Origin: Alkalicoccus saliphilus
GTDB taxonomy: Bacteria > Bacillota > Bacilli > Bacillales > Salisediminibacteriaceae
Assembly (NCBI RefSeq): GCF_003044065.1
Contig: NZ_PZJJ01000007.1
Location: forward strand, 55,680 to 119,679
Direction of reading: 5' to 3'
Length of the DNA: 64,000 nucleotides
This document shows positions 44,047-52,140 of the stretch, in pieces; positions within the stretch are counted from its first letter, which is position 1; the number at the start of each line of letters is the position of its first letter. The notes under the pieces were generated by a model. That model was not told the origin of the DNA and made no database searches. It worked only from the letters and a program-made list of their open reading frames with translations. Position numbers and translations under genes: made by a program.

Positions 44047-45148
44047 ATGGAAATGGCAGAAATAAGACAGAAGCTTCAAAATATGGCTGATACGTTAGCG
44101 GACTACAGGGGGTCTCTTTGACTTAGAAGAAAAAGAGACCCGGATTGCCGAACTGGAGGAGCGGATGGCCGATCCTTCCTTTTGGGAAAACCAGGAAGAA
44201 GCACAGAAAGTTATCAGTGAAAACAATGCCTTAAAAGCGATGACGGATGAATACCGCTCGATCGAATCGAGCATTGAAGATCTGGAAGTCTCCTACGAAC
44301 TTGTTAAAGAAGAGGGAGCCGAAGATCTGAGAAATGAACTCGAAACAGGAATTCACAATACGGTGAAGCAGCTCGACAAGTTTGAACTGCAGCTTCTGCT
44401 TAGTGAACCTTACGATGGCAATAACGCGATTCTCGAACTGCATCCGGGAGCCGGTGGAACGGAGTCCCAGGACTGGGCTTCCATGCTGCTCCGCATGTAT
44501 ACACGCTGGGCCGAGGGGCAGGGATTCCAGGTGGAAACACTTGATTATCTTCCGGGAGACGAAGCGGGAGTAAAAAGTGTCAGCCTGCTGATTAAAGGTC
44601 ATAATGCATTCGGTTATCTTAAAGCTGAAAAGGGTGTCCACCGGCTTGTGAGGATTTCGCCGTTCGATTCTTCCGGACGACGTCATACGTCTTTTGCTTC
44701 GTGTGACGTTATGCCGGAGCTTGATGATACGGTCGAAATTGACCTGTCAACGGAGGATATCCGCGTGGACACGTTCCGTTCCAGCGGCGCCGGCGGGCAG
44801 CACGTCAACACAACTGATTCGGCTGTCCGAATGACACACATTCCTACAAACACGGTGGTGAGCTGCCAGTCGGAGCGCTCCCAGATTAAAAACAGGGAAA
44901 GAGCTATGAATATGCTTCGGGCCAAGCTTTACCAGCAGGAAATGGACCGCCAGCGCCAGGAGGCGGAAGCGCTTCGCGGTGAGCAGTCGGAAATCGGCTG
45001 GGGGAGCCAGATCCGTTCCTATGTTTTTCATCCTTACAATATGGTGAAAGACCATCGGACAAACGTAGAAACTGGGAACACCCAGGCAGTAATGGACGGA
45101 GACCTGACGCAGTTTATCGATGGGTACCTCCGCTCACGAATCGATTAA
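44047..45148 (+). CDS. prfB: Peptide chain release factor 2 with programmed +1 frameshift
   Basis: RF2 recognises UAA and UGA. Translation starts at 44047 ([24 protein letters not shown]), reaches an in-frame TGA at 44119 in the context CTT TGA C, and continues in the +1 frame as [16 protein letters not shown], ending at 45148. A Shine-Dalgarno-like AGGGGG at 44107-44112 sits just before the shift site. This is the well-known autoregulatory frameshift: low RF2 lets ribosomes slip. The downstream part carries the SPF tripeptide that reads stop codons and [13 protein letters not shown] for peptidyl release. About 366 residues in total. Confidence 0.97.
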
Positions 45149-45201
45149 TATTCCACTCTGTTGGAGTTTATCACTATTATTGGAAAAAAGGTGTATATTC
45201 C

Positions 45202-45236
45202 AAAAAGCTGTTCCCAGTTGTGTGGACAGCTTTTTT
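45202..45236 (+). terminator. Terminator hairpin, left of repeat C
   Basis: AAAAAGCTGT pairs with ACAGCTTTTT, followed by T. First terminator after prfB. It is similar in stem and loop to 45647-45682. Confidence 0.75.
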
Positions 45237-45645
45237 CAGTTTGTTGATTAAGGCTTCTTTTTAGATTAATTCAGCATACAGCTCTCTTTCACTTTTCGTG
45301 CCGTGGGGCTCATCGTCAGCTGTTTTCCAGCCCTCCGGCCGTGGAAAAGATCTTCCGACTTCGCTTCATCCCACCGGCGCCCCTGCCGGACGTTCCGGAG
45401 GGAAAAGTATCGCTTTTATGGAAGAAAAGAACAGTAGCAATACGTTTTTAAGAGAGAAAACTTCATTTTATATTTCTGCTGAAGCTGCAGCAGGTGACTC
45501 CGAGGCGAGATAGGACGAGCGGAAGATCCATTTCTTCTGAGCAATGAGAGGAAGAAATTAGCTGAGGCCGGCCCGCCCGGAAAGCGTCCTGCGGAGGCGA
45601 AAGCAAAAACCGTCTCTTTATAAGAAACACTTTTTCAACAGCCTG
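45237..45645 (-). mobile_element. Family-1 interspersed element, full-length copy C (409 bp)
   Basis: Same orientation as 35366-35799 and about as long. Left terminus CAGTTTGTTGATTAAG; right terminus, inward, CAGGCTGTTGAAAAAG. Core parts such as AGATAGGACGAGCGGAAGAT are shared. It is more diverged than copies A and B, and its two bracketing hairpins have also diverged. Confidence 0.72.
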
Positions 45646-45646
45646 C

Positions 45647-45682
45647 AAAAACTGTTTCCTGGCCGACGGGGGACAGTTTTTT
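45647..45682 (+). terminator. Terminator hairpin, right of repeat C
   Basis: AAAAACTGT pairs with ACAGTTTTT, loop related to that of 45202-45236. Confidence 0.65.
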
Positions 45683-45817
45683 GTTTCCGATGGATGGCGG
45701 GGAACCTTCAAGGTGAGATCGATTTCCTGCACTAAAGCGTTAGTGGGACCGCGTTTACAAGGGGATACCCCGGTGGTATACTACGATAGGATTTTCAGAA
45801 ACAGGGGGAACATCGGC

Positions 45818-46714
45818 ATGATGAAAAAATTGAAACGCCGGGAAACGGCGAAACTGACTACACCTTTTCAGCGGACGCTTTTCGAATTCGCCCACGTACT
45901 CGTCGGCTCAGCTATAGTAGCTGTCGCTTTTAACCTTTTTCTTCTGCCGAACCAGATTGCCTCCGGCGGGGTCGCAGGTATTTCCACACTTTTCGTGGAG
46001 CTGTTTGGATTTGAACCGGCATTTACTCAGTGGGCTTTTAACATTCCGTTATTTATCGCAGGTGTTGTTCTTCTTGGGGGCAGTTTAACCGGAAGCCTGC
46101 TTTATGGAGCAAAAACGCTTGCCGGTACACTCTTCCTTCCTTATGTTGTTTTTTTAACACGGCACTGGGAACCGGCGACACAGGACCCGCTCCTTGCTTC
46201 CATCATGGGTGGAGTCGGAGTTGGGCTCGGTCTGGGCATTGTTTTCCGTTCGTATTCTTCCACCGGGGGAACCGATCTTGCCGCGCAGATCATCACGAAA
46301 TATACAGGGATTACGCTCGGTGGTTCTATTTTTATTATTGATGGGCTGGTGGTGACCTCATCCGCCGTAGTATTCGGATTTGAATTCGCCCTTTACGCGC
46401 TGCTTGCTCTTTTTATTACCGGAAAAACGATTGATGTTGTGCAGGTCGGTGCCGGATATTCGAAAATGGTGCTGATTATTTCGGAATATGAGGAGGAAGT
46501 AAAACAGGGACTGCTTACCCAGGTGGACCGTGGAGTAACAAAACTTGCCGGATACGGGGGTTATACAAACCATGACCGGCCGGTACTTTTATGTGTGGTC
46601 GGAAGAAACGAAGTAACAAAATTGAAACAATTAGTTAAAACTATTGATGCTCAGGCATTTGTTATCGTAACGGATGCATCGGAAGTTCTCGGAGAAGGTT
46701 TCAAAAGGAAGTAA
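45818..46714 (+). CDS. YitT/YvjA family membrane protein
   Basis: About 298 residues: five to six membrane segments (DUF161, YitT-like) and a cytoplasmic C-terminal DUF2179 domain (residues ~215-298, VTKLAGYGGYTNHDRPVLLCVVGRNEVTKLKQLVKTID). NQIASGGVAGIS and STGGTDLAAQI are family signatures. Substrate or role unknown. The ATG at 45818 has AGGGGGAA 8 bases upstream; a frame open to 45713 has no site. Confidence 0.88.
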   Translation: MMKKLKRRETAKLTTPFQRTLFEFAHVLVGSAIVAVAFNLFLLPNQIASGGVAGISTLFVELFGFEPAFTQWAFNIPLFIAGVVLLGGSLTGSLLYGAKTLAGTLFLPYVVFLTRHWEPATQDPLLASIMGGVGVGLGLGIVFRSYSSTGGTDLAAQIITKYTGITLGGSIFIIDGLVVTSSAVVFGFEFALYALLALFITGKTIDVVQVGAGYSKMVLIISEYEEEVKQGLLTQVDRGVTKLAGYGGYTNHDRPVLLCVVGRNEVTKLKQLVKTIDAQAFVIVTDASEVLGEGFKRK

Positions 46715-46785
46715 ATAGGTTATAATGGAATAGCGGGAGTTTGAACTGCCTGCCAGAGTATTAAATTGAGAGAAGGAGGAATAAC

Positions 46786-47169
46786 ATGAAAAAGATTGCA
46801 GCAGGACTATTTGGTACCGCTCTTCTGCTCGCTGCCTGCGGTGGCGACGGCGGCAATAACGAAGAAAATCCGGCAGGAAACAACGGAGCTGACAACGGTG
46901 CCAATAACGCAGCAAACAATGAAGCTGACAATGAGGCGGCGGACGAGAATGGTGAATACGATCTTGCCAACGGAGAAGAGCTTTACCAGGGACAGTGTGC
47001 ATCATGTCACGGTGGAGATCTTGAAGGCGGTACAGGCCCGGCGCTTGAAGGTTATTCTCATGATGAAGTAGTATCGGCTATTCAGGAAGGACCTGGAAGC
47101 ATGCCGGAAGACCTTGTAGAAGGTGACGATGCTGAAGACGTAGCAGCCTGGGTTTCTGACCAGAACTAA
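46786..47169 (+). CDS. cccB: Cytochrome c-551, lipoprotein
   Basis: 127 residues. The signal peptide ends in the lipobox LAAC (Cys near residue 18). An Asn/Gly/Asp-rich linker (~20-55) leads to a mono-haem domain: haem motif CASCH near 70 and the distal Met ligand in GSMPEDL near 104. It carries electrons on the outer face of the membrane, for example to cytochrome oxidase. In B. subtilis cccB is in the same position before ftsE. AGGAGGA precedes the ATG. Confidence 0.95.
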   Translation: MKKIAAGLFGTALLLAACGGDGGNNEENPAGNNGADNGANNAANNEADNEAADENGEYDLANGEELYQGQCASCHGGDLEGGTGPALEGYSHDEVVSAIQEGPGSMPEDLVEGDDAEDVAAWVSDQN

Positions 47170-47282
47170 TTTCATATTTTACGGAATGATGGAAACACAT
47201 ATGAGATACGAGCTCCTTTTTTTACACTGCAGATGTAAAGAAAGGGGCTTTTTTTGTCTTTAATCAGAAAAGAGGGGAATAA

Positions 47283-47966
47283 ATGATCAATTTAAGCGGA
47301 GTAGAGCACAGGTATAAGCATGGAGAAAGGAATATGGTACTTTCTTTGAAAATAAATGAAGGGGAATTTGTGTACGTCACTGGGAAGGCAGGATCGGGAA
47401 AAACTACGTTTCTTAAGCTGCTGACAGGGGAGGAAAAAGCCTGCGCAGGAAACATTTCCTGTCTTGGGAAAGAGTTGGCCAGCCTTTCAATACGGGACCT
47501 TGCATCATACCGGAGGGAAACCGGTATCATTTTTCAGAACCGCCGGCTTCTTCCAAAGAAAACGGTGGCTGCAAATGTAGGGTATGTACTGGAAGCAGCT
47601 GGTGTCGGTAAGAAAGAGATAGCAGGCAGAGTGCGGAGGGTCCTGGAATCGACAGGTCTGCAGCATAAGGCACACTGTTTTCCTGAAGAACTTTCCGGCG
47701 ATGAACAGCAGCGGGCAGCTGCAGCACGTGCTATCGTAAATAACCCCCGTCTGCTACTTTTAGATGAACCAGCCGCCGGGCTGGACGACCGGGGAGCCGA
47801 AGAAATGATGCAGCTGTTTCATCGCCTTCACGCAGAAGGAGTGACGGTGTTAATGGCGGTCCAACGTTCAAAATCAGCAGGAAAACGGATCATTGAATTA
47901 AACAAAGGACGGGTCGTTCTGGACACCGGGCAAAGGAGGGAGGAATATGATCCGATGCATGCGTGA
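47283..47966 (+). CDS. ftsE: FtsE-type ABC ATPase with altered motifs
   Basis: 227 residues, partner of the overlapping ftsX. Walker A is GKAGSGKT (34-41) and Walker B LLLLDE (157-162), both intact. Two other motifs differ from canonical FtsE: the ABC signature reads LSGDEQQR (Asp140 in place of Gly), and the position of the H-loop His is Gln (MAVQRSK, about 194). Both normally matter for ATP hydrolysis. FtsE-FtsX switches on a cell-wall hydrolase during division or elongation; an M23 hydrolase gene is two genes downstream. GAGGGG precedes the ATG. Confidence 0.9.
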   Translation: MINLSGVEHRYKHGERNMVLSLKINEGEFVYVTGKAGSGKTTFLKLLTGEEKACAGNISCLGKELASLSIRDLASYRRETGIIFQNRRLLPKKTVAANVGYVLEAAGVGKKEIAGRVRRVLESTGLQHKAHCFPEELSGDEQQRAAAARAIVNNPRLLLLDEPAAGLDDRGAEEMMQLFHRLHAEGVTVLMAVQRSKSAGKRIIELNKGRVVLDTGQRREEYDPMHA

Positions 47967-48786
47967 AGCCGCCTCGAGCATTGTGAAGCAGCCGGGCAGA
48001 AGTACAGCCGCTGCCGGGACTGCTGGTCTGTTATTAATCTTTTTCGGGATGTTTTTTCTTGCTTTTCAAAATCTCCACTACGTAACAGCTGCTGTGGAGA
48101 GAAATATAGACGTTAAAGTGTTTCTAAAAGAAGGAACAGATCCGGAAAATATGGCGGACATACTCGAAGAAGATTTACAGCATCCGGTGCGTATTATAAC
48201 GAAAGAGCAGGGACTTGAAGATATGCTTGCTTTTTACGAAGGAGAAGAATATTTGGAAGCACTCCGCGCAGATAATCCGCTGAATGATGTCATCGTTATT
48301 TATCCTGAAACGCTGGAAGCTGTAAAGAAATCGGTGCAGCTACTTGAAAAGTATAAAGAAATAGAAGCCATTTACGACAGCGGGGATCACTATGAAAAAT
48401 TCTCCGGCATAAACGACGCTGTCCATTCATGGGGAGGAGCGGTGACTGCTGGCTTTGGAGCTGGAACCTTCCTTTTAACAGGAATTGTCATAAGCACAGG
48501 TTTTGGAGCAAGGAAACGGGAGATTCGTACTATGCGTATGCTCGGGGCCACTTCCGGCTTTATTTGGAGGCCTTATATTACAGAAGGGGTTTTCCTTGGA
48601 GCAGCCGGGGGTCTGGCAGCTGCCGTCTGCGTGCATTTTACGTATGAAAGGGTGTATCAACTGTCAGAGGGAATGGTGCTTGCCCCGAATTCTTTTTGGT
48701 GGACCTCCGGCGCACTTATTATTGCAGGGACAGCGGCGGGAGCGGGTGGAAGTCTCGCCGCTTTTTTAAGACTTTCAAGAACGTAA
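47947..48786 (+). CDS. ftsX: FtsX-type membrane component
   Basis: 279 residues. One N-terminal membrane segment (~20-42), an extracellular domain (~50-150) that contacts the hydrolase, and three C-terminal membrane segments. The cytoplasmic motif ARKREIRTMRMLGATSGFIWRPYITEG matches the conserved FtsX region that docks FtsE. The start overlaps ftsE by 20 bases; GGAGGGAGG is just before the ATG. More diverged than usual from B. subtilis FtsX, like its FtsE partner. Confidence 0.92.
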   Translation: MIRCMREAASSIVKQPGRSTAAAGTAGLLLIFFGMFFLAFQNLHYVTAAVERNIDVKVFLKEGTDPENMADILEEDLQHPVRIITKEQGLEDMLAFYEGEEYLEALRADNPLNDVIVIYPETLEAVKKSVQLLEKYKEIEAIYDSGDHYEKFSGINDAVHSWGGAVTAGFGAGTFLLTGIVISTGFGARKREIRTMRMLGATSGFIWRPYITEGVFLGAAGGLAAAVCVHFTYERVYQLSEGMVLAPNSFWWTSGALIIAGTAAGAGGSLAAFLRLSRT

Positions 48787-48817
48787 TCAGCTTCCCGCAA
48801 AAACAGGAGGGCAGGTA

Positions 48818-50176
48818 ATGAAAAAATTAGCATTTCTCATAATGGGAGTGATTTTTTTTGTTTTTCCCGAACAAATTTATTCAGAAGAGAGAAGAACAGC
48901 GGAAAGTACGCCGGGGCTTTCCGGATTCACAGAGGAAATAGATGCTGTTGAACATAAAATAAAAGAGATGGACGAAAAAATCATTTCCCTGTCTGAAAAA
49001 TCCGCTCTGCAGAAAGCAGAGGTGCAACACATGGAAAGTGCTGTAAAGGAAGCATCTGAAAAAATAGCGGAAGCAGAACAAACGCAGAAATTTCATGAAC
49101 AGCAGGTGAAAGATAGACTGAAAACTACATACAGAAAATATGTAGAAAATGAACATATGGAAAAGGTTTTTTCAGTACAAAATAATGAGGATTCCCTGAA
49201 CGGGTTTTATTACATACGAACACTGCTTTCTTTGGATTATAAAGAGCTTCAAATCTATTCCTCAGAGACGGAAAAAAGTAAAAAGAATAAAGACCAGCTG
49301 CTGGAGATAAAAAAAGAGCTGACAGAAGAAAAAGAAAAAATGGAAAATACGGAAGCGCAGCTTATAAAAGAAATGGAAGAAAAAGAAATATACCTCAACT
49401 CTCTTTATTATTCGGAAAAAGAGATGGAAAGTGAGCTGCTGCTCGAAAAAGAAACGGATAATGCTGTTTCTCAGGAGAAACCAGAAGAAGAGCCGATAAT
49501 AGAGACTCTTGTGAACAACCAGATAAAAGAGCCGGAATTAACTTCACATAAAAACTATGGGCAGCCGGAAACAGAATTTGCAGCAGAAGAAAACTTTGAA
49601 AAAATAGAAGACCTGGACGAAGTGAATATAGTGATGGGATGGGAAAGAACTGTGCCGGAAAAAGAAAAAAACAGTTCCGGATCGGAAGAGAAGAAAAAAC
49701 TTATAGGTGAAGGAGCTGCTGAAAAAGAAGAGCAGAATATGGAATTTTCTGGGCCGGCGGGAAGTGTAATTTTTCACCGCCCGGCAGACGGGAGAATCAC
49801 GTCTCCGTTTAATCCTTCGAGAGTCCACCCAATTACCAGGGAAATCCGTGCCCATAACGGCACGGATTTTGGCAGGGATGGAGGAACAAACATTTACGCT
49901 GCAGAATCAGGCATTGTAACAGTATCAGAGTGGCGGAAAGGTCTGGGAAATGCCATTCACCTTGCTCATACGATTGACGGAAAAACGTATGTCACTGTTT
50001 ACGGCCACCTGGCCTCGATGCACGTGAAGGAAGGGGATTATGTGGAGCGTGGGGAAATTATTGCAGTCATGGGCACTACCGGTCTTTCAACGGGGGTTCA
50101 TCTGCATTTTGAAGTACACCCGGACGGCTACCGTGGAGGAGAAACAGCCGTCGATCCTGAGAAGTATCTTCCGTGA
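48818..50176 (+). CDS. M23 peptidoglycan hydrolase with coiled coil
   Basis: 452 residues. Signal peptide (~1-22); long coiled-coil regions rich in Lys/Glu (~35-115 and ~145-215); an acidic linker (~215-315); and an M23 endopeptidase domain (~320-452). Zinc/active-site residues are present: HNGTDFG, YGHL and VHLHFEV, so it is likely active. The coiled coil plus LytM layout resembles EnvC/PcsB/CwlO-like partners of FtsEX, and the gene lies 31 bases after ftsX; activation by FtsEX is strongly inferred. AGGAGGG precedes the ATG. Confidence 0.88.
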   Translation: MKKLAFLIMGVIFFVFPEQIYSEERRTAESTPGLSGFTEEIDAVEHKIKEMDEKIISLSEKSALQKAEVQHMESAVKEASEKIAEAEQTQKFHEQQVKDRLKTTYRKYVENEHMEKVFSVQNNEDSLNGFYYIRTLLSLDYKELQIYSSETEKSKKNKDQLLEIKKELTEEKEKMENTEAQLIKEMEEKEIYLNSLYYSEKEMESELLLEKETDNAVSQEKPEEEPIIETLVNNQIKEPELTSHKNYGQPETEFAAEENFEKIEDLDEVNIVMGWERTVPEKEKNSSGSEEKKKLIGEGAAEKEEQNMEFSGPAGSVIFHRPADGRITSPFNPSRVHPITREIRAHNGTDFGRDGGTNIYAAESGIVTVSEWRKGLGNAIHLAHTIDGKTYVTVYGHLASMHVKEGDYVERGEIIAVMGTTGLSTGVHLHFEVHPDGYRGGETAVDPEKYLP

Positions 50177-50418
50177 TCACGGAAGTGAATTCCGGCAAAA
50201 CGGAAGAAAGGAGGGTGTACGTATTCCGGATATATTTTCTCAACATAAAGTAAACAATATTTATACTGAAACGATAGGCCTATATGCCCTGTGGAGTATG
50301 TGGAATTTTGTGTAACACGTGTGTCTTTCTTTCCTGTTTTTTATTCAGTCTGTTATGATAACGGTAAGTTACAGTTAATAATAGGGGGACTTACAGGCAA
50401 TGAAAAAGAGGTGGGTAT

Positions 50419-51873
50419 ATGAAAAATAAAATTTTACTGCCGCTTGTATTTGTACTGGCACTGCTTATTGGAGCAGGCGGAACATGGGCTTTTCTCTCCA
50501 TGGACGAGGAGCAGAGTTCCGGAGAGCAGGCTTCTGTACAGGACAATTCAGAGCTGGCAGCTTCCTCTTCCGATGAAAGTGGTGGGGAAGAAAGAATACA
50601 GCAGGCAATGGAAATGATTCAGGAATCGTATGTAGAAGAAGTGGAAGAGGAAGAACTGGTCGAAGGAGCAATTTCCGGTATGATTGAAACTCTGGATGAC
50701 CCTTATTCTGTTTACATGAACGAATCTACAGCAGAAGAATTTATGGAATCACTGGACTCTTCTTTTGAAGGGATTGGTGCGGAGGTCAGCATGACTGACG
50801 GCCGGGTAACAATTGTTGCTCCTTTCCGTGATTCCCCGGCAGAAGATGCCGGTCTCCGTCCAAACGATCAAATTCTTGAGATTGATGGAGAAAACATAGA
50901 AGGACTTTCTTTATATGATGCCGTGCTGAAAATCCGGGGGGAAAAAGGCACGACAGTAACTCTTACAATTGACAGACCGGGAGTTTCCGATCTGATGGAA
51001 GTGGATGTTGTCCGTGATGAAATTCCGATTGAAACAGTTTACGGGGACGTCGTGGAAGAAGATGGACAGCGGATTGGCGTACTTGAACTCCGATCTTTTT
51101 CAGAAAACACGGCAGAACGTTTTGAGGAAGAACTGACAGAGCTGGAAGACCAGGGAATTGATGGTTTAATCATTGACGTCCGTGGAAATCCGGGAGGCTT
51201 CCTGCAGAGTGTGGAAGACATTGGGGATATGATTATTCCCGGTGGTGAAACAGTCGTGCAGATTGAAGACCGTGACGGAGGCACAATGGAACACGTCTCG
51301 GCTCTTGAGGAAGAGAAAGAGTATCCGATCGTCGGTCTTATCAATGAGGGAAGCGCTTCTGCTTCGGAAATTCTTGCTGCAGCCCTTCACGAAGCAGGCG
51401 GACATGAGCTCGTCGGAACGTCTACCTTTGGAAAGGGAACCGTTCAGCAGACACTGCCGATGGGAGATGGCAGTCAGCTTAAATTAACACTTTTCCGCTG
51501 GCTTACGTCAGACGGCAACGACGTTAATGAAGAAGGTGTTTCTCCAACGGTCGAAGTCGAGCAGCCGGACTACTTCTATGCATCACCGGTGGATTCTGAG
51601 GAAACGCTTGAAAAAGATATGCTGAATGAGCATATTGAAAATGCCCAGGTTATGCTCGAAGGTCTTGGGTATGACCCGGACCGGACAGACGGGTATTTTG
51701 ACGAAGCAACGGAAGAAGCTGTTCGTTCCTTCCAGGAGGACAGTGATCTTGAAGCAACAGGAACCATTACTGAAGAAACAGCTGACAGCCTGCAGGAGCA
51801 GGTAATCGAAGCAGTGCAGGAAAAAGAAAACGATGTACAGTTTCAGCAGGCTCTGGAACTGCTTGCAGAATAA
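50419..51873 (+). CDS. ctpB: Carboxy-terminal processing protease CtpB, S41 family
   Basis: 484 residues. N-terminal membrane anchor (~4-25), PDZ domain (~115-190), S41 protease core, and a C-terminal peptidoglycan-binding domain (~405-465, MLEGLGYDPDRTDGYFDEATEEAVRSFQ). Catalytic Ser314 (GSASASE), Lys339 (FGKG) and Gln343 are in the spacing known for B. subtilis CtpB, which cleaves SpoIVFA in sporulation. GAGGTGG precedes the ATG; the terminator at 51886 follows. Confidence 0.93.
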   Translation: MKNKILLPLVFVLALLIGAGGTWAFLSMDEEQSSGEQASVQDNSELAASSSDESGGEERIQQAMEMIQESYVEEVEEEELVEGAISGMIETLDDPYSVYMNESTAEEFMESLDSSFEGIGAEVSMTDGRVTIVAPFRDSPAEDAGLRPNDQILEIDGENIEGLSLYDAVLKIRGEKGTTVTLTIDRPGVSDLMEVDVVRDEIPIETVYGDVVEEDGQRIGVLELRSFSENTAERFEEELTELEDQGIDGLIIDVRGNPGGFLQSVEDIGDMIIPGGETVVQIEDRDGGTMEHVSALEEEKEYPIVGLINEGSASASEILAAALHEAGGHELVGTSTFGKGTVQQTLPMGDGSQLKLTLFRWLTSDGNDVNEEGVSPTVEVEQPDYFYASPVDSEETLEKDMLNEHIENAQVMLEGLGYDPDRTDGYFDEATEEAVRSFQEDSDLEATGTITEETADSLQEQVIEAVQEKENDVQFQQALELLAE

Positions 51874-51885
51874 CAGTAACAGGAA

Positions 51886-51930
51886 CTGTCTCCGTGTATC
51901 GACTGCTGTCGATCCGGAGACAGCTTTTTT
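51886..51930 (+). terminator. Terminator after ctpB
   Basis: CTGTCTCCG pairs with CGGAGACAG; an inner ATCGAC/GTCGAT stem extends it; six T follow. Confidence 0.9.
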
Positions 51931-51949
51931 GTTGCACATAAAAGCGTGG

Positions 51950-51989
51950 TGAACGTACGTTCGCAGTTTAAAAAATATCATGATATAAT
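51950..51989 (+). promoter_or_regulatory. LexA box and promoter of uvrBA
   Basis: TGAACGTACGTTCG (51950-51963) matches the Bacillus LexA/DinR box CGAACNNNNGTTCG except for its first base. An extended -10, TGATATAAT, lies at 51981-51989, so the box covers the -35 region. Confidence 0.88.
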
Positions 51990-52140
51990 TGATAATGAAG
52001 ACGCTCGAAAGGGTAAAGGTATAAGGTGAACCAAAAACAGTGATTTTTACTTCAGGGAACGGATCCCAGGCACGCTGCTTTTGAGACAGAACTTCAACAG
52101 AGCCGATGGAATAAGACGGAACGGGAAAGGATGAAGGAAC

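Noticed and set aside
44119..44121. In-frame TGA in prfB as a pseudogene mark
   Set aside because: It is the conserved programmed +1 frameshift site of RF2 genes with the typical upstream AGGGGG, so the gene is intact.
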